From: Promethearchaeota archaeon
GTDB lineage: Archaea > Asgardarchaeota > Lokiarchaeia > Sigyniarchaeales > SOKP01
Reading direction: 5' to 3'
Assembly: GCA_030606485.1 (NCBI GenBank)
Contig: JAUWGH010000011.1
Location: 1-64,000, forward strand
Length of the DNA stretch: 64,000 nucleotides
The translations under genes and the position numbers were made by a program. Shown in pieces: positions 45,855 to 54,506 of this stretch (the stretch's first letter is position 1; each line of letters starts with the position of its first letter). Below the pieces are notes generated by a model. The model was not told the origin of the DNA. It made no database searches and saw only the letters and a list, made by a program, of their open reading frames with translations.

Positions 45855-46547
45855 ATGTCAAAAACATCCAAAAAATTTTCAACCCCAGTATTAATTGCCA
45901 TAATTATTTTTGCCGATGTAATGCAAGCGTTGCCTTTGATACTCCTCTCTGGAAACTTTCTCTGGATTGAAATGTGGATTTATCTATTAATATTTACCAT
46001 TTTCATGACTTATTCTATGTTTTGGTTAAGAAAAAACAACCCCCAATTACTTGAAAGTAGAACCTCAATGAAAGGGTCGTCGGGTTCAGATAAAATCATT
46101 CTGTCTTTACTCGGCGTTGTGTGTATTGTTTATTTTTTTGTAGTTAGTCTAGACGGTGGAAGATTTCATTGGTCATTGGTTCCAGTCTTAGTAAAAATAC
46201 TTGGATTCATTGGTGTAGCTCTTGGGTTAATTATTATATTTCTAGTTATGAAAGAAAATGCTTACGCTTCAAAAGTTCTGAGAATAGATAAAGAGGGAGG
46301 ACAAAAAGTAATTACTACGGGACCATATGCTGTTGTGCGACATCCAATGTATACCGGGTTTATATTAATGTTTTCTGGATTAACCATCGCATTGGGCTCC
46401 CTTTTTGGTCTTATTCCAACAGCAATATTAGCCATCTTAATAATAATACGAATTCCTCTTGAAGAAAAACTATTACACGAAGGACTCGAAGGATATACTG
46501 AATACACAGAGAAAGTAAAATGTAGATTAATTCCAAAGATTTGGTAG
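45855..46547 (+). CDS. ICMT-like integral membrane methyltransferase (intact copy)
   Basis: 230 residues with five to six helices. The C-terminal family motif is TTGPYAVVRHPMYTGFILMF plus EEKLLHEGLEGYTEYTEKVK, standard for isoprenylcysteine/PEMT-like methyltransferases. It begins MSKTSKKFSTPVLIAIIIFA, after a leaderless-type promoter (acctttataatattaattttc, ~30 bases before ATG). Fragments of this gene lie at 45022, 48280 and 49930. The substrate is unknown. It is related to, but distinct from, the methyltransferase at 37810. Confidence 0.8.
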   Translation: MSKTSKKFSTPVLIAIIIFADVMQALPLILLSGNFLWIEMWIYLLIFTIFMTYSMFWLRKNNPQLLESRTSMKGSSGSDKIILSLLGVVCIVYFFVVSLDGGRFHWSLVPVLVKILGFIGVALGLIIIFLVMKENAYASKVLRIDKEGGQKVITTGPYAVVRHPMYTGFILMFSGLTIALGSLFGLIPTAILAILIIIRIPLEEKLLHEGLEGYTEYTEKVKCRLIPKIW

Positions 46548-46574
46548 AATATTAGTAAAGGGGGTTTTAATGTA

Positions 46575-46731
46575 ATGGCAAATAATATAAATTACAATTT
46601 TTTTTTAATATTCTCTATTTACAATTGGGTTATTTATCAGATTTAATAAGTTTTTTCCTACTTTAGGATTGGCAAGACTAATTGACCCAGAAGGAGGATT
46701 CATAGGAAAGTACAGCCCTTTAGATAAGTAA
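46575..46731 (+). pseudogene. frameshifted small membrane ORF
   Basis: ATG 46575 opens MANNINYNFFLIFSIYNWVI and ends early. One base shift inside the poly-T/AT tract gives a continuous reading, LFTIGLFIRFNKFFPTLGLA then RLIDPEGGFIGKYSPLDK and TAA at 46729. The composite has one helix and a conserved-looking soluble tail. It lies 28 bases after the methyltransferase stop and is preceded by an AG-rich site (aaagggg). Either a pseudogene or a sequencing indel in the homopolymer. Confidence 0.45.
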
Positions 46732-46984
46732 TGCCCAAAATTCCTTAACAGTTTCAGCTACTTACTTGAAATCAAAAAATAAGTATCAATTTTAGATAAT
46801 ACTCCCGTAGACTAATTGATGGATGTAAGTAAGTAAAAAAAGGGATTTATAAGACAAAACATTTCTATTCTATTTTAGAAATTAACTTTCAGAATAAACC
46901 AATTTTGTTTAATTAAATTTGTTTCATAACATTTTAATCATTTTATTCTTTATTGGATTACACAAGGGCTTTAATGATGGAAAA

Positions 46985-47088
46985 GTTTCGGTTATTAAAC
47001 CAGCTTTATTATTGATATTTATTTTTATTTTTTCAAGACTTTCCTTTTCTCATCGTCTTTTTTCTTCTTTTTTCTTTTCAGCTTCTAG
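46985..47088 (-). pseudogene. decayed 3' extension of the WD40 gene
   Basis: Past the WD40 stop (TGA, 47089) the frame continues LEAEKKKEEKRR, a second TGA, then EKESLEKIK and degenerate sequence. EKESLEKIK is identical to the linker of the LRR protein at 54678 (EKLEKESLEKIKKIIK), where it leads to a C-terminal domain. The WD40 protein therefore seems to have lost a similar domain through stop mutations. Confidence 0.6.
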
Positions 47089-47994
47089 TCACTTCTCTTT
47101 TATTTCTAATAACTCCCACACTTTTACCATTTTATCATATGATCCGCTGACTATGTAGTTTCCATCTGGAGAAACCGCAACCGAAAATACATCAGCTTTA
47201 TGCCCCCTAAGAGTGCGAATGAGCCTTCCCGTTCCTAATTCCCACACTTTTACCGTTATGTCCACTGGCCCTGCTCCGCTGACTATGTAGTTTCCATCGG
47301 GAGAAACCGCAACCGATAACACCTCATCTTCATGCCCTTCAAGAGTGCGAACGAGCATTCCCGTCCCTAACTCCCACACTTTTACCATTTTGTCCCATGA
47401 TCCGCTGACTATGTAGTTTCCATCGGGAGAGACCGCAACCGAACTCACATCAGCTTTATGCCCTTTAAGAGTGCGAATGAGTCTTCCCGTCCCTAATTCC
47501 CACACTTTTATCGTTTTATCAACTGATCCACTGACTATGTAGTTTCCATCGGGAGAGACCGCAACCGAATCCACAGGACTTTCATCCTCTTTAAGAGTGC
47601 GAACGAGCCTTCCCGTCCCTAATTCCCACACTTTTACCGTTGCGTCCAATGATCCGCTGACCATGTAATTTCCATCAGGAGAGACCGCAACCGAATTCGC
47701 CCAACTTTCATGCCCTTCAAGAGTGCGAACGAGCCTTCCCGTTCTTAATTCCCATACTTTTATCTTTTTGTCAGATGATCCGCTGACTATGTAGATTCCA
47801 TCGGGAGAGACCGCAACCGAATACACACCACCTTCATGCCCTTTAAGAGTGCGAACGAGCATTCCCGTCCCTAATCTCCACACCTTTATCGTTTTATCAA
47901 CTGATCCACTGACTATGTAGTTTCCATCGGGAGAGACCACAACCGACAACACAGTACCTTCATGCCCTTTAAGGGTGCGAATAGACAGTTCCAT
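47089..47994 (-). CDS. WD40-repeat protein, seven blades
   Basis: 301 residues made of seven ~42-residue repeats of the form LVRTLKGHEGxVxSVAVSPD, GNYIVSGSxDKTIKVWELGT. The repeats are nearly identical in protein and DNA, pointing to recent internal amplification. Repeat 4 has KEDES in place of KGHE. Seven blades would close one beta-propeller, so the truncated product could still fold. WD40 propellers are scaffolds and are expanded in Asgard archaea. The gene probably once continued into a coiled coil and C-terminal domain (see 46985-47088). Confidence 0.85.
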   Translation of the reverse strand: MELSIRTLKGHEGTVLSVVVSPDGNYIVSGSVDKTIKVWRLGTGMLVRTLKGHEGGVYSVAVSPDGIYIVSGSSDKKIKVWELRTGRLVRTLEGHESWANSVAVSPDGNYMVSGSLDATVKVWELGTGRLVRTLKEDESPVDSVAVSPDGNYIVSGSVDKTIKVWELGTGRLIRTLKGHKADVSSVAVSPDGNYIVSGSWDKMVKVWELGTGMLVRTLEGHEDEVLSVAVSPDGNYIVSGAGPVDITVKVWELGTGRLIRTLRGHKADVFSVAVSPDGNYIVSGSYDKMVKVWELLEIKEK

Positions 47995-48418
47995 TATTTT
48001 TCCCTTTATATCTTAAAACATTAATTAAATTAAATTAGAAAAAATATAATTCTAAACATGTACTCTTTCAATAGAATTAATACTTTAGATACTTATAAAG
48101 TTTATAACATTCTATTTACTTATCATTTTACCTTGAAGTTGCAGAATTATTTAATCCCAATTACAAATTTAATTTCTTTTGTTAATTCTTATGGATATAT
48201 TTAAATATTTTTTTGTTGAGTTAGAATATTTTAGCAATGTTTCAGAAAATTTTTGCAAATGCAAGAGACAATATTCAGAATATACTGAATACACAGAGAA
48301 AGTAAAATATAGATTAATTCCACAGATTTCCGTAGAATATTAAAAAAATCTTTCATTATTTAATTTGCGGGGCTTAATATACAAAAGAATTGACATATTA
48401 TCCATTTTGTGGTTCTTA
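47995..48418. other. intergenic with a gene scrap
   Basis: Between the WD40 gene and the roadblock gene. Apart from the methyltransferase tail fragment at 48280, it is AT-rich with no coding signal. The WD40 promoter presumably lies near 48000-48060. Confidence 0.4.
48280..48343 (+). pseudogene. 3' tail fragment of the ICMT-like methyltransferase gene
   Basis: The bases tatactgaatacacagaga and those following are nearly identical to the end of the intact gene (46495-46543). Translation gives YTEYTEKVKYRLIPQI, against YTEYTEKVKCRLIPKI in the intact protein. No methyltransferase sequence precedes it. It complements the 5' fragments found elsewhere. Confidence 0.75.
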
Positions 48419-48826
48419 CTAAAAAAATTCAGATAACCTAAGTTCTGTTGCATCTTCACCATCCAAATTAGGTCCTGGAAAGAGAAAAGGGGAAAGTCCA
48501 GCTCCCAATCCAGCTCCTAAACGAGGATATCTGATTGTTGATAGAACTAATATTCGATTTTTGCCCGCAGCCATTATGAGGATTAAGCCATTATCTCCCT
48601 CAATCATAATTCTCTTTAGATTTCCACGAACAACCTCTAAAACCCCACGTTCTCCTAATGAAAATATCGCAGCGGTCATAGCGGCAATTTTTGTATCATC
48701 GATCGCCTCGGGAAAAACACTTACAATAAGGGACCCCTCTATTGAAACAATTGCTCCAGCCTCAACGTCAGGATTGGACTTAACCAATCTTTTTAATTCT
48801 CGCTTAAGTGATTTTAAATCATCCAT
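48419..48826 (-). CDS. roadblock/LC7-domain protein (copy 1)
   Basis: 135 residues. The fold pattern is clear: helix LKSLKRELKRLVKSNPDVEA, strands AGAIVSIEGSLIVSVFPE, helix IAAMTAAIFSLGERGVLEVV and strands LKRIMIEGDNGLILIMAAG then RILVLSTIRY. A C-terminal tail (GLSPFLFPGPNLDGEDATEL) follows. Roadblock proteins bind or regulate small Ras-like GTPases (MglB, Ragulator-type). It lacks a GTPase neighbour, unlike copy 2 at 58458. The gene and ~120 bases upstream are part of a duplicated segment. Confidence 0.85.
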   Translation of the reverse strand: MDDLKSLKRELKRLVKSNPDVEAGAIVSIEGSLIVSVFPEAIDDTKIAAMTAAIFSLGERGVLEVVRGNLKRIMIEGDNGLILIMAAGKNRILVLSTIRYPRLGAGLGAGLSPFLFPGPNLDGEDATELRLSEFF

Positions 48827-48955
48827 TAATTTCTCATTGGATCATTATTTCTCAAATTTATATAAAAATAAATTTAGAAGATAAGTTATTTAATAATTGT
48901 GATAGGAACTAAATAAAATTTATTAATGTTTTATTCAATCTTATTTCCGCAATTT
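48500..48955 (-). repeat. segmental duplication A (roadblock gene plus upstream), copy at 48.5 kb
   Basis: Nearly identical by eye to 58478-58925, with scattered single-base changes. It covers most of the roadblock gene, the upstream spacer and the very end of a zinc-ribbon gene: on the minus strand KNCGNKIE and stop at 48931, matching the KICGNKVE end of the gene at 58906. Since the full zinc-ribbon gene exists only at 58.9 kb, that locus is the likely source. Confidence 0.75.
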
Positions 48956-49040
48956 TTCGGATCTTTTTATCTTTCTAGAGACTTTAATATCTTTTAGCAA
49001 AATTCTCAATATCATATTTCATTCAGTACTATCTTTTTCT

Positions 49041-49202
49041 TTATTGCTCAATTTCTTTCGAAGTTTTTATTAAGTTATCTATACCCAACCATGTTGGATG
49101 TGTAAAGTGATGTAGCGTAATTATTGGTTCCTTTCTTGCTTTAAATATGATTTCTACAATTTTTGCATAGTGATCAACAACCTCATAATCATTCTGATCT
49201 GA
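49041..49202 (-). pseudogene. fragment of a GH1 (beta-glucosidase-type) glycosidase
   Basis: The minus strand encodes DYEVVDHYAKIVEIIFKARK and EPIITLHHFTHPTWLGID before a stop. This matches the GH1 segment 'hYxxxxxxLxxxgIEPivTLhHFthPxWl' that contains a substrate-contact His. Only ~50 of ~450 residues are present and a stop precedes it. No intact glycosidase is in the window. Confidence 0.75.
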
Positions 49203-49343
49203 TTAAAGAAAGTCGGGATAATTGAAAAATTTGGAGGATAAAATTATACAAAAAATATTAAAATATTAATTTCATTTCCATTAGACAAAAAATACTTAAC
49301 AAAAATGTAAGGTTTATATATTAAAAGATTTTATAGTTCTTTA

Positions 49344-49366
49344 CTTCAAAATATAATTTTAATAAA
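49344..49366 (+). promoter_or_regulatory. conserved upstream element, copy 3
   Basis: CTTCAAAATATAATTTTAAT plus AAA, ~25 bases before ATG 49391. It matches the element upstream of the two paralogues near 10.3 and 10.8 kb (TTTCAAAATCCAATTTTATT) with a few changes. Being shared by all three family-A genes supports a regulatory or translational role. Confidence 0.4.
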
Positions 49367-49390
49367 AATATAATAAGAAAGGTAAAAATT

Positions 49391-49711
49391 ATGCCATATG
49401 TTGTTATAAAGACTTGGTTTCCAACTAATAAAGCAAATGAAGTTGCAAAAATATATATTGAAGAGCGTAAGAAATATCCTTTTGATAGATCTCTAGGAAA
49501 AGAAGTTGTAACTGCTGTTTCGACAGATGAAAATGGTATAATATCCATGGGTGTTATAGATGTAAAAGAAGGCAAACTTGAAGAAACTCTAGCCCGAGAT
49601 AATAACATTTTTGTAATGTACCTTAACATCGAAGGATATAACCGTAAGCAGGAAGTTTGGTCGACTGCTGTAGAAGCCTTGACATTATTAGGAATGAAAG
49701 CGCCAGAATAA
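49391..49711 (+). CDS. small paralogous protein, family A (copy 3)
   Basis: 106 residues, related to the genes at 9943 and 10454: MPYVVIKTWFPTNKANEVAK, VVTAVSTDENGIISMGVIDV, and EGYNRKQEVWSTAVEALTLL ending GMKAPE. More diverged than the tandem pair, but with the same segment order and length. A ribosome-binding site (aagaaaggt) precedes the ATG. The probable fold is a small alpha/beta dimer; function unknown. Confidence 0.65.
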   Translation: MPYVVIKTWFPTNKANEVAKIYIEERKKYPFDRSLGKEVVTAVSTDENGIISMGVIDVKEGKLEETLARDNNIFVMYLNIEGYNRKQEVWSTAVEALTLLGMKAPE

Positions 49712-49929
49712 TTATTTAATATCTAATTTCTTTTTTTTCTTTATCTTTTCCTAATTTATTAGATTTTTTTAAAAAAATTTTTAAGATTTCAAAATTGAAC
49801 TTTATTTTTTTATAAATTTAATTTCAAAAGCAGCTAATAATTTTTTATAAAAAACAATAAATTTACCTAGACCAATAAATATATTTCCACTTTCTATCGA
49901 GCATTAACTTTGTTAGCTAAATAATTATT

Positions 49930-50205
49930 TTTTTGGTTTCATATTTCCCTACATAACAACTTTCGCAAATATATTGGAAAACATTTATAATTTTAATTTT
50001 CAAATCTTTAACTATGTCAAAAATATCCAAAAAATTTTCATCCCCAGTAATGAAGGGTTCGCCGAGGGCAGGTAAAATCATTCTGTCTTTACTCATTGTT
50101 GTGGCTATCGTTTATTTTATAGTAGTTAGTCTGGACGATGGAAGATTTTATTGGTCATTTGTTCCGGTCTTAGTAAAAATCCTTGAAAAAGTAAAAGAGG
50201 TGTAA
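49930..50205 (+). pseudogene. internally deleted copy of the ICMT-like gene with its upstream region
   Basis: The same upstream block (cctacataacaactttcgca) precedes ATG 50014. The 63-codon frame reads MSKISKKFSSPV then jumps to MKGSPRAGKIILSLL and SLDDGRFYWSFVPVLVKIL, matching two separate parts of the intact protein with ~59 codons removed in frame. It ends EKVKEV before the catalytic region. It may still be translated as a two-helix peptide since it runs into the next gene (5-base gap). Confidence 0.65.
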
Positions 50206-50210
50206 AATTT

Positions 50211-50996
50211 TTGGCAGAAATTGCTATTGCATTGTTATCTCCTATCGCTAGTTTTATAGGGAAAATGATAGTAAAGAAAATTAAAAAGAAAATAGACCAA
50301 AAATTAATTAAGATTAATGTGAAAAGTCCAGATTATAATGGAACAGCAAATCACTGGGTTACCTATCTTGACGAGCGTATCAAAACCGAACAAGAAAAAC
50401 AATTTCAATATGCCTATCTTGGAGATGATATCCAAACTTCAATTGAGAAAGATAATAAAGTCTCAACCATAAAAATTCAAGTGCCTAATGTAGATAAGGA
50501 TGCTTTAAAGGAACTTATGTTAAAAAAACAATGGAATAATCAAAATGATCCAATTCATGGAAATGGTGTTTTTAATCTGGCCCTCCCCCAAATTACTCAC
50601 GCGAATTTAGAAGGAGATACATATCAAATCCAGTATCTAAATCTATCCTCGATTCCTCTAAATGGTAAATATCTGTTTACTACTAAATTAGAATCCTTAA
50701 GTTTTGAAAAATATGACCCTGATGAGTTCTATAAACATGGAGGGACCTTTGAAATCCCAATTTATCTAGAAAAATCAACACCAGATTATCATGTTTACCC
50801 AATCACACCTCCAGCGCCAAAAATTCCAGATTATGCTATTAAAACAAAAATCATTAAAGAAAAAATTATCCCATCCATTGAAGAAACTCAAGTTTTTGTA
50901 TTCTGCCCATTTTGTGGAGCTAGAATGCCAAAATCTAAAGATCTTAAATTCTGTTTATCATGTGGGAAAAATATTGAACAACATCTTAATTTTTAA
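50211..50996 (+). CDS. unknown protein with N-terminal hydrophobic/basic helix and C-terminal zinc ribbon
   Basis: TTG start at 50211 (MAEIAIALLSPIASFIGKMI). Residues ~1-35 form a hydrophobic then Lys-rich amphipathic segment, suggesting membrane attachment. The middle ~150 residues are beta-rich (QIQYLNLSSIPLNGKYLFTT) without a recognised motif. The end is a zinc ribbon, FCPFCGARMPKSKDLKFCLSCGK. It precedes the two TPR genes by 20 bases and shares the zinc-ribbon end with the larger of them, so they may work together. Confidence 0.6.
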   Translation: MAEIAIALLSPIASFIGKMIVKKIKKKIDQKLIKINVKSPDYNGTANHWVTYLDERIKTEQEKQFQYAYLGDDIQTSIEKDNKVSTIKIQVPNVDKDALKELMLKKQWNNQNDPIHGNGVFNLALPQITHANLEGDTYQIQYLNLSSIPLNGKYLFTTKLESLSFEKYDPDEFYKHGGTFEIPIYLEKSTPDYHVYPITPPAPKIPDYAIKTKIIKEKIIPSIEETQVFVFCPFCGARMPKSKDLKFCLSCGKNIEQHLNF

Positions 50997-51015
50997 CTGT
51001 TAAGGATTAGTTTAA

Positions 51016-51927
51016 ATGACAAAAACTGAAAAATTATTATCTCAGGCAAAAAAATTTGAAATAGAACATCAATTTGAAAAAGCTGCTACACTTTATATAA
51101 AAGCGGCCCAAATATCGTTAAATAAGGGTAATTTGAAAACAGCTACAATTGGGTTTAGTAAGGGGGCAGATTGCTTATATGGTGCTAGAAAAATCAGCAA
51201 TGGACTAAAATATTCTCAACAGGCTTTAGAAATTATCAATAAATTAAATGATTTGAGTGGAAAAGCCGCTATATTGAATAATATTGGAAGAATATTACGT
51301 GAGAGTGATGATCTTGATGAAGCTCTTATGTACTTTAAACGTGCCTTGGAAATTGACGAACAATTAGAAGACTTTATAGGAATAGGTATCAGATTAACTA
51401 ATATCGCAGAAATTCAAGGCAAAAAGGGAGAATTCAGCGAAGCTCTCAAGAACTATCGAAGCGCTATAGTAGTTGTAGAATATACTGGTGATTTGAAGGT
51501 TAACGCCGCTATATTAAATAATATCGGACTATTATTACACGAGCAAGGCGAATTTGGCGATGCACTCGAATCTTATCTTAAAGCTTTGGAAATTGATGAC
51601 TTACTAGGGGATTTAAGGACAAAAGCTATACATTTAACTAACATTGGAGAGCTTTTAGGTGATATGGGCAGGATCGATGAAGGTCTTGAGCACTGGCAAC
51701 AAGCTTTAAAAATAATGGAAGATTTGGACGAAATTATAGATAAAGTTGCTCTATTAAGCCAATTTGGTGAAAAACTAATTAATAAAGATGATTCCGCAAA
51801 AGGTTTTGAATACTTATTAAAGGCTAGAGAAATTGCCAATAGTGTGAGAAATCCAAATCAAAAAGCATTTCTTTTAGAAAAAATCAACACAATTTTACGA
51901 GATAAAGGATTTAATTTTCAAACTTAA
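51016..51927 (+). CDS. TPR-repeat protein (short)
   Basis: 303 residues composed of about six TPR-like repeats of 40 residues, as in IGRILRESDDLDEALMYFKR followed by ALEIDEQLEDFIGIGIRLTN. The repeat spacing matches the kinesin-light-chain/LGN-type class (TPR_12). It has no zinc ribbon. The stop codon overlaps the ATG of the next TPR gene (TAATG), indicating translational coupling. Likely a protein-binding scaffold. Confidence 0.82.
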   Translation: MTKTEKLLSQAKKFEIEHQFEKAATLYIKAAQISLNKGNLKTATIGFSKGADCLYGARKISNGLKYSQQALEIINKLNDLSGKAAILNNIGRILRESDDLDEALMYFKRALEIDEQLEDFIGIGIRLTNIAEIQGKKGEFSEALKNYRSAIVVVEYTGDLKVNAAILNNIGLLLHEQGEFGDALESYLKALEIDDLLGDLRTKAIHLTNIGELLGDMGRIDEGLEHWQQALKIMEDLDEIIDKVALLSQFGEKLINKDDSAKGFEYLLKAREIANSVRNPNQKAFLLEKINTILRDKGFNFQT

Positions 51928-54197
51928 TGAAAATGTCAGATTTAAATAAACTTAGGCAATTAGCTCAAAAATTTGAGGGAGAATTCCAATATAATGAAGC
52001 TGCTAAACATTATTTAAAAGCGGCTGAATTAGATTTAAAAAAAGGCAATAAGAATATCGCTGGAGTGGAATTTAATAGAGCTGCAAAATGTTTATATAAC
52101 ATTGGGAAAATTAATGAAGCTTTAAATTATTTTGAACGTGCTCTGGAAATTGCCGATCAAGTCGGTGATTTGGCAGGTAAAATTGTTCTATTAAATAATA
52201 TTGGAGAAATTTTTCATAATAAACGTGAACTTGATAAGGCATTAAAATATTTTCAACCCGCCTTAGTAATTGCTGAACAGATAGGTATGCTAGAAGGGAA
52301 AACAGCTTTATTAACTAATATCGGAAGCATCTTATATGAAAGTGGAAAACTCGATGTAGCTCTCGATAACTTTCAACATGCCTTAAAAAATGCAGAACAG
52401 TTAGGGGATTTAAGAGCAAAAGCCACTCTTTTAATCCACCTTGGATTGATTTTTCGCGATAAGGGCGAGATTGATGAAGCTCTTCGGTCATACCAACGGG
52501 CTCTGAAAATTGCCGACCATCTAAGAGATTTGAGAATAAGTTCTAGTATATTAATCAACGTTGGAAATATATTACATGATAAGGGGAAACTCGACGAATC
52601 TATCGAGAATTATCAACATGCATTGGAAATTTCTGAACAATTAGGCGATTTAAGGGGAAAAATAACTCCATTAACCAATATTGGGGAAATTTTTCGAGAT
52701 AAAGGAAAGTTGGATGATGCTTTTAAATATTACCAACAAGCTTTGAAAATTGCCGAACAATTAGGCGATTTAGGTGGAAAAGCTGCTCTATTAAATAACA
52801 TTGGCATGGTATTTTACAATAGGGGAGAGCTAAAGGAGGCTTTAAAAAATTATCATCGTGCTTTGGAAATTGATGAACAGTCGGGATACTTGAAAGGAAA
52901 GGCTATCCGATTAAATAATATCGGTTTGGTTTTATATGATCAAGGCGAACTTGATAAAGCCTTGAAATACTATCAACATGCCTTGGAAATTGATAAAAAA
53001 TTAGGAAACTTGAAAGGAAAAGCCGATCGATTAACCAACATTGGAGAGATACTAGTAAATAAGGGTGAATTCAAGAAAGCATTTGAGTGTTACCAGGATG
53101 CTTTGGAAATTGCTAAAAAATTAGGTGATTTGAAGGGTAAAGCTAATCAATTAAACAATATTGGCTTGATATATCTTGATAAAGGCAAGCTCGATAATGC
53201 ACTTGAGAATTTTCAACATGCATTGGAAATTTATGAGCAAATAGGCATCTTGGGAGGCAAAGCAGCTCTATTAAACAATATAGGAACCGTTTTATTTGAT
53301 AAAAATGAAATCAGTGAGGCTCTCGATTACTTACAGCGTTCATTGAATTTATTTCAGAAGAGAATTGCAGGAAAAGAATTAGACTTCAAAACTGGAATAT
53401 TATCTTGTCCAAATGCTATTTGTTCGGCAGAACTAGAAATTAAAATAATGGGTATCCAGGGAGCGATAATTGAAACATGTCCCAGATGTAATATCCAATT
53501 TTCAGTCTGGATTGATTCTATAAACTCAAAATATCAAATTGGGATACTTTCTGATGAAATTTTTGAAACAAGAAGTATTACATCGGGAACAATAGAATTC
53601 CAAGATCAAGTAGGAAGGAAAACGGAAACAACTATTTCGGAATGGTTAAAGCACGGAGCACTAACGACAGAAAACATCGCAGTTTGCCATAAAATAAGAA
53701 AAGATTTCTTAAACTCTTGTACAAATTATTACCAAGCGGCAAGTTTATACCGTGGTCTTGGATTTTTGGAGAAATCGGAGAATATATTGAAAATCCTTGA
53801 AGATTTGTTAATTCATATTGATGAGAAAAATAGGGAAATTTTCGTCCATGAGATTGCCCAGCTTCGGAAAAGAACTTCTGAAAGCTTACGCACAAGAGAT
53901 TTCTCTTACATCTTCATTTCGTGCCCAAGTTGTCAGAAAGAACACCGCGTTCAAGCCAGTCCAACTACAATTGCAACTAAAATTTGTACTCATTGCCGCG
54001 GAAAATTTTCAATCTACTACGATGATAACACGGAAGAATTTTACACCAATATCTTAGAAAACCCAGTGGTTAAGACAAGTATTCGAGATAAGGGGTTGAA
54101 ACGAGATGTTGTAAAATTTTGCGCGAGATGTGGATTAAAAGTGGGTGAAATTGCACAATATTGTGCGAGATGCGGTTTAAAAATGTTGAGAAAATAG
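51927..54197 (+). CDS. TPR-repeat protein with three C-terminal zinc-binding modules
   Basis: 756 residues. Residues ~10-480 hold about eleven to twelve 40-residue TPRs (ALEIAEQLGDLxGKAxLLNN, IGxIFxDKGELDEALKYYQ pattern). The rest has three Cys pairs: CPNAICSAELEIK...CPRCNIQF; CPSCQKEHRVQA...CTHCRGKF; and CARCGLKVGEIAQYCARCGL. The closing double ribbon resembles a zinc-ribbon dimer. The repeats are LGN/Rapsyn-like and presumably bind peptides. It overlaps the preceding TPR gene by one base. Confidence 0.83.
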   Translation: MKMSDLNKLRQLAQKFEGEFQYNEAAKHYLKAAELDLKKGNKNIAGVEFNRAAKCLYNIGKINEALNYFERALEIADQVGDLAGKIVLLNNIGEIFHNKRELDKALKYFQPALVIAEQIGMLEGKTALLTNIGSILYESGKLDVALDNFQHALKNAEQLGDLRAKATLLIHLGLIFRDKGEIDEALRSYQRALKIADHLRDLRISSSILINVGNILHDKGKLDESIENYQHALEISEQLGDLRGKITPLTNIGEIFRDKGKLDDAFKYYQQALKIAEQLGDLGGKAALLNNIGMVFYNRGELKEALKNYHRALEIDEQSGYLKGKAIRLNNIGLVLYDQGELDKALKYYQHALEIDKKLGNLKGKADRLTNIGEILVNKGEFKKAFECYQDALEIAKKLGDLKGKANQLNNIGLIYLDKGKLDNALENFQHALEIYEQIGILGGKAALLNNIGTVLFDKNEISEALDYLQRSLNLFQKRIAGKELDFKTGILSCPNAICSAELEIKIMGIQGAIIETCPRCNIQFSVWIDSINSKYQIGILSDEIFETRSITSGTIEFQDQVGRKTETTISEWLKHGALTTENIAVCHKIRKDFLNSCTNYYQAASLYRGLGFLEKSENILKILEDLLIHIDEKNREIFVHEIAQLRKRTSESLRTRDFSYIFISCPSCQKEHRVQASPTTIATKICTHCRGKFSIYYDDNTEEFYTNILENPVVKTSIRDKGLKRDVVKFCARCGLKVGEIAQYCARCGLKMLRK

Positions 54198-54233
54198 CAA
54201 ATTATTAAATAATTTGCATAAGATTTGTTAGGT

Positions 54234-54506
54234 TTAACGTTGTTTTAAGAAATCCTCATCCAGCTTAATTTGCTCTTTCATCATTGTTAAGATAATATCG
54301 CGCACTTTAAATATTTTTGAATCATCATATTGATCCGCTGATATTAAAGCATGAACATATTCTTTATTTTCCGAAACTTTGGAGACTATCGTGGCTACCT
54401 TAAACATACCATCTCTTAATTTATCTGGTTTTTTGCATTTTTGCAAAATTGTAATAGACTTTTTAAGTACTTTAATATCTTCTTTAATATTTTCTAAATT
54501 GCTCAA
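54234..54506 (-). CDS. small helical protein, unknown
   Basis: 90 residues, almost entirely helical with many Lys and Asp (MSNLENIKEDIKVLKKSITI, EYVHALISADQYDDSKIFKV). No Cys, membrane helix or known motif. The start follows AG-rich DNA (aagaagagagtg). It converges on the TPR gene and is divergent from the LRR gene. Could be a small adaptor or a four-helix bundle protein. Confidence 0.5.
   Translation of the reverse strand: MSNLENIKEDIKVLKKSITILQKCKKPDKLRDGMFKVATIVSKVSENKEYVHALISADQYDDSKIFKVRDIILTMMKEQIKLDEDFLKQR

Noticed and set aside
47089-47091. TGA in the WD40 gene as a selenocysteine codon
   Set aside because: Two TGA codons fall in a low-complexity linker with no Cys counterpart and no visible SECIS-like hairpin; decay is simpler.
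47089-47994. Regular ~126-base repeats
   Set aside because: They are in-frame WD40 blades, not a CRISPR array; there are no unique spacers.
51927-53400. Regular 120-base repeats
   Set aside because: They encode TPR units and stay in frame; not a satellite or CRISPR array.
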